Below, piece after piece: positions 5,000 through 5,566 of a stretch of DNA of 5,566 nt. The position numbers and the translations under genes were made by a program. Numbering within the stretch: the first letter of the stretch is position 1; every line of letters begins with the position of its first letter. The DNA is taken from the NCBI GenBank assembly GCA_002340405.1, contig DDLZ01000153.1, positions 2,061-7,626 on the forward strand, in the 5' to 3' direction. Source of the stretch: Bacteroidales bacterium UBA2559. GTDB taxonomy: Bacteria; Bacteroidota; Bacteroidia; Bacteroidales; Bacteroidaceae. The notes under the pieces were generated by a model. That model was not told where the DNA came from. It saw nothing but the letters and a program-made list of their open reading frames with translations, and made no database searches.

Positions 5000-5566
5000 T
5001 CAAATTTTCTCTTCAAGCGGCGGTGAAATCAGGCATCCTTCAATATATTCTGTCTCTCGCTTTTTTTCTGACGGAGGAGCAATGTGTACCTTGCGGCCTG
5101 CAACGCTTACGCGGCCTTCGGCATACCACTGCAAAGCCTGCGGGAAGATACGGTGCTCCATACGGTGAATCTGCGCCTCGAGCTCCCCGATAGTCCCCTT
5201 TACAGGAACGGCAGCCTGAATTATGACCGGTCCTGCGTCCAGTTCGGGAGTGACCAGATGTATTGAACAGCCGGTAATACGGACACCCTCTTCATAGGCA
5301 TCGGCAATGGCTGTTGCACCTTTGAAGCTGGGCAGAAGCGCCGGATGCAGATTCAGGATACGGCCCTCAAAGGCGTCTATAAAGGTCTCACTCAATATAC
5401 GCATCCAACCCGCCAAGGCAACGGTATCTACACTGTACTTTTTAAGTGCATCTATCACAAGCGAATCATACTCACTGCGGTTTTTGTGCCCCTTGGATGG
5501 TATTATCTCAACCGGTATTCCAAAATTGCGGGCGCGGGCTATAACGCCTGCTTCCGGCCTGTTGGT
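5000..5566 (-). CDS. purN: Phosphoribosylglycinamide formyltransferase (PurN), N-terminus outside the window
   Basis: PurN transfers a formyl group from 10-formyltetrahydrofolate to glycinamide ribonucleotide, the third step of de novo purine synthesis. The reading frame is open to the window edge, giving 188 visible residues that begin TNRPEAGVIARARNFGIPVE. Comparison with E. coli PurN suggests about 34 residues are missing, including the phosphate-binding glycine loop. Visible landmarks, numbered from the first visible residue, are LAGWMRIL (51-58), ILNLHPALLPSFKG (70-83) with catalytic Asn72 and His74, and ELDAGPVIIQ (108-117) with catalytic Asp110. A MEHRIFPQAL helix follows. The tail after KVHI is poorly conserved in the family and ends at a stop 4 nt before deoD. 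A GTG codon at 5458 could be mistaken for a start, but it falls inside conserved sequence. It is the first visible gene of the operon; its promoter is not in the window. Confidence 0.96.
   Translation of the reverse strand, partial: TNRPEAGVIARARNFGIPVEIIPSKGHKNRSEYDSLVIDALKKYSVDTVALAGWMRILSETFIDAFEGRILNLHPALLPSFKGATAIADAYEEGVRITGCSIHLVTPELDAGPVIIQAAVPVKGTIGELEAQIHRMEHRIFPQALQWYAEGRVSVAGRKVHIAPPSEKKRETEYIEGCLISPPLEEKI

Noticed and set aside
4996..5016. TTG start for deoD giving MKRKFEL before MSKENTP
   Set aside because: It would overlap purN by 17 nt, and DeoD proteins normally begin just before the PHI motif. The ATG at 4995 fits both spacing and family.
5456..5458. GTG as a start codon for a short 152-residue PurN
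   Set aside because: The frame stays open to the window edge and upstream codons encode conserved PurN sequence (TNRPEAGVIARA), so this GTG is an internal valine.

Overview
The window looks like chromosomal DNA from a member of the Bacteroidetes, most likely Bacteroidales. The reasons are two well-placed matches to the Bacteroidetes -7 promoter element TAnnTTTG, starts without clear Shine-Dalgarno sequences, a lipoprotein with an acidic stretch right after its lipid-bearing cysteine, and a queA product of the long form (414 residues). This placement is inferred from sequence features only; no 16S or other marker is present.

All eight genes lie on the minus strand, so transcription runs from high to low coordinates. 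From 5566 to 1776 there is a tight run of six genes: purN (N-terminus outside the window), deoD, an unrecognised lipoprotein gene, prmC, recX and a comF-family phosphoribosyltransferase. Every junction is a gap of 3 or 4 nt or an ATGA overlap, so this is almost certainly one operon, with its promoter upstream of the window. It combines de novo purine synthesis (purN), purine nucleoside salvage (deoD), release-factor methylation (prmC), RecA control (recX) and a ComF protein usually linked to DNA uptake or processing. The lipoprotein is the outlier, because it is predicted to leave the cytoplasm.

After a 33-nt gap comes queA (1742 to 498), for queuosine synthesis in tRNA, which appears to have its own promoter very close to its start codon. 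A 279-nt gap (497 to 219) follows, then the first 72 codons of a HAD-family hydrolase that runs off the low-coordinate edge with its own candidate promoter.

No mobile element, CRISPR array, RNA gene or convincing new system was found. The most unusual structure is a degenerate tandem array (period 32, 32, then 28 nt) that begins in the last codons of queA and continues downstream. Each of the first three units can be translated, in a successive reading frame, as a version of the QueA C-terminus, and each out-of-step duplication brings its own stop codon. A smaller 18-nt tandem repeat forms the end of recX and supplies the comF start codon.
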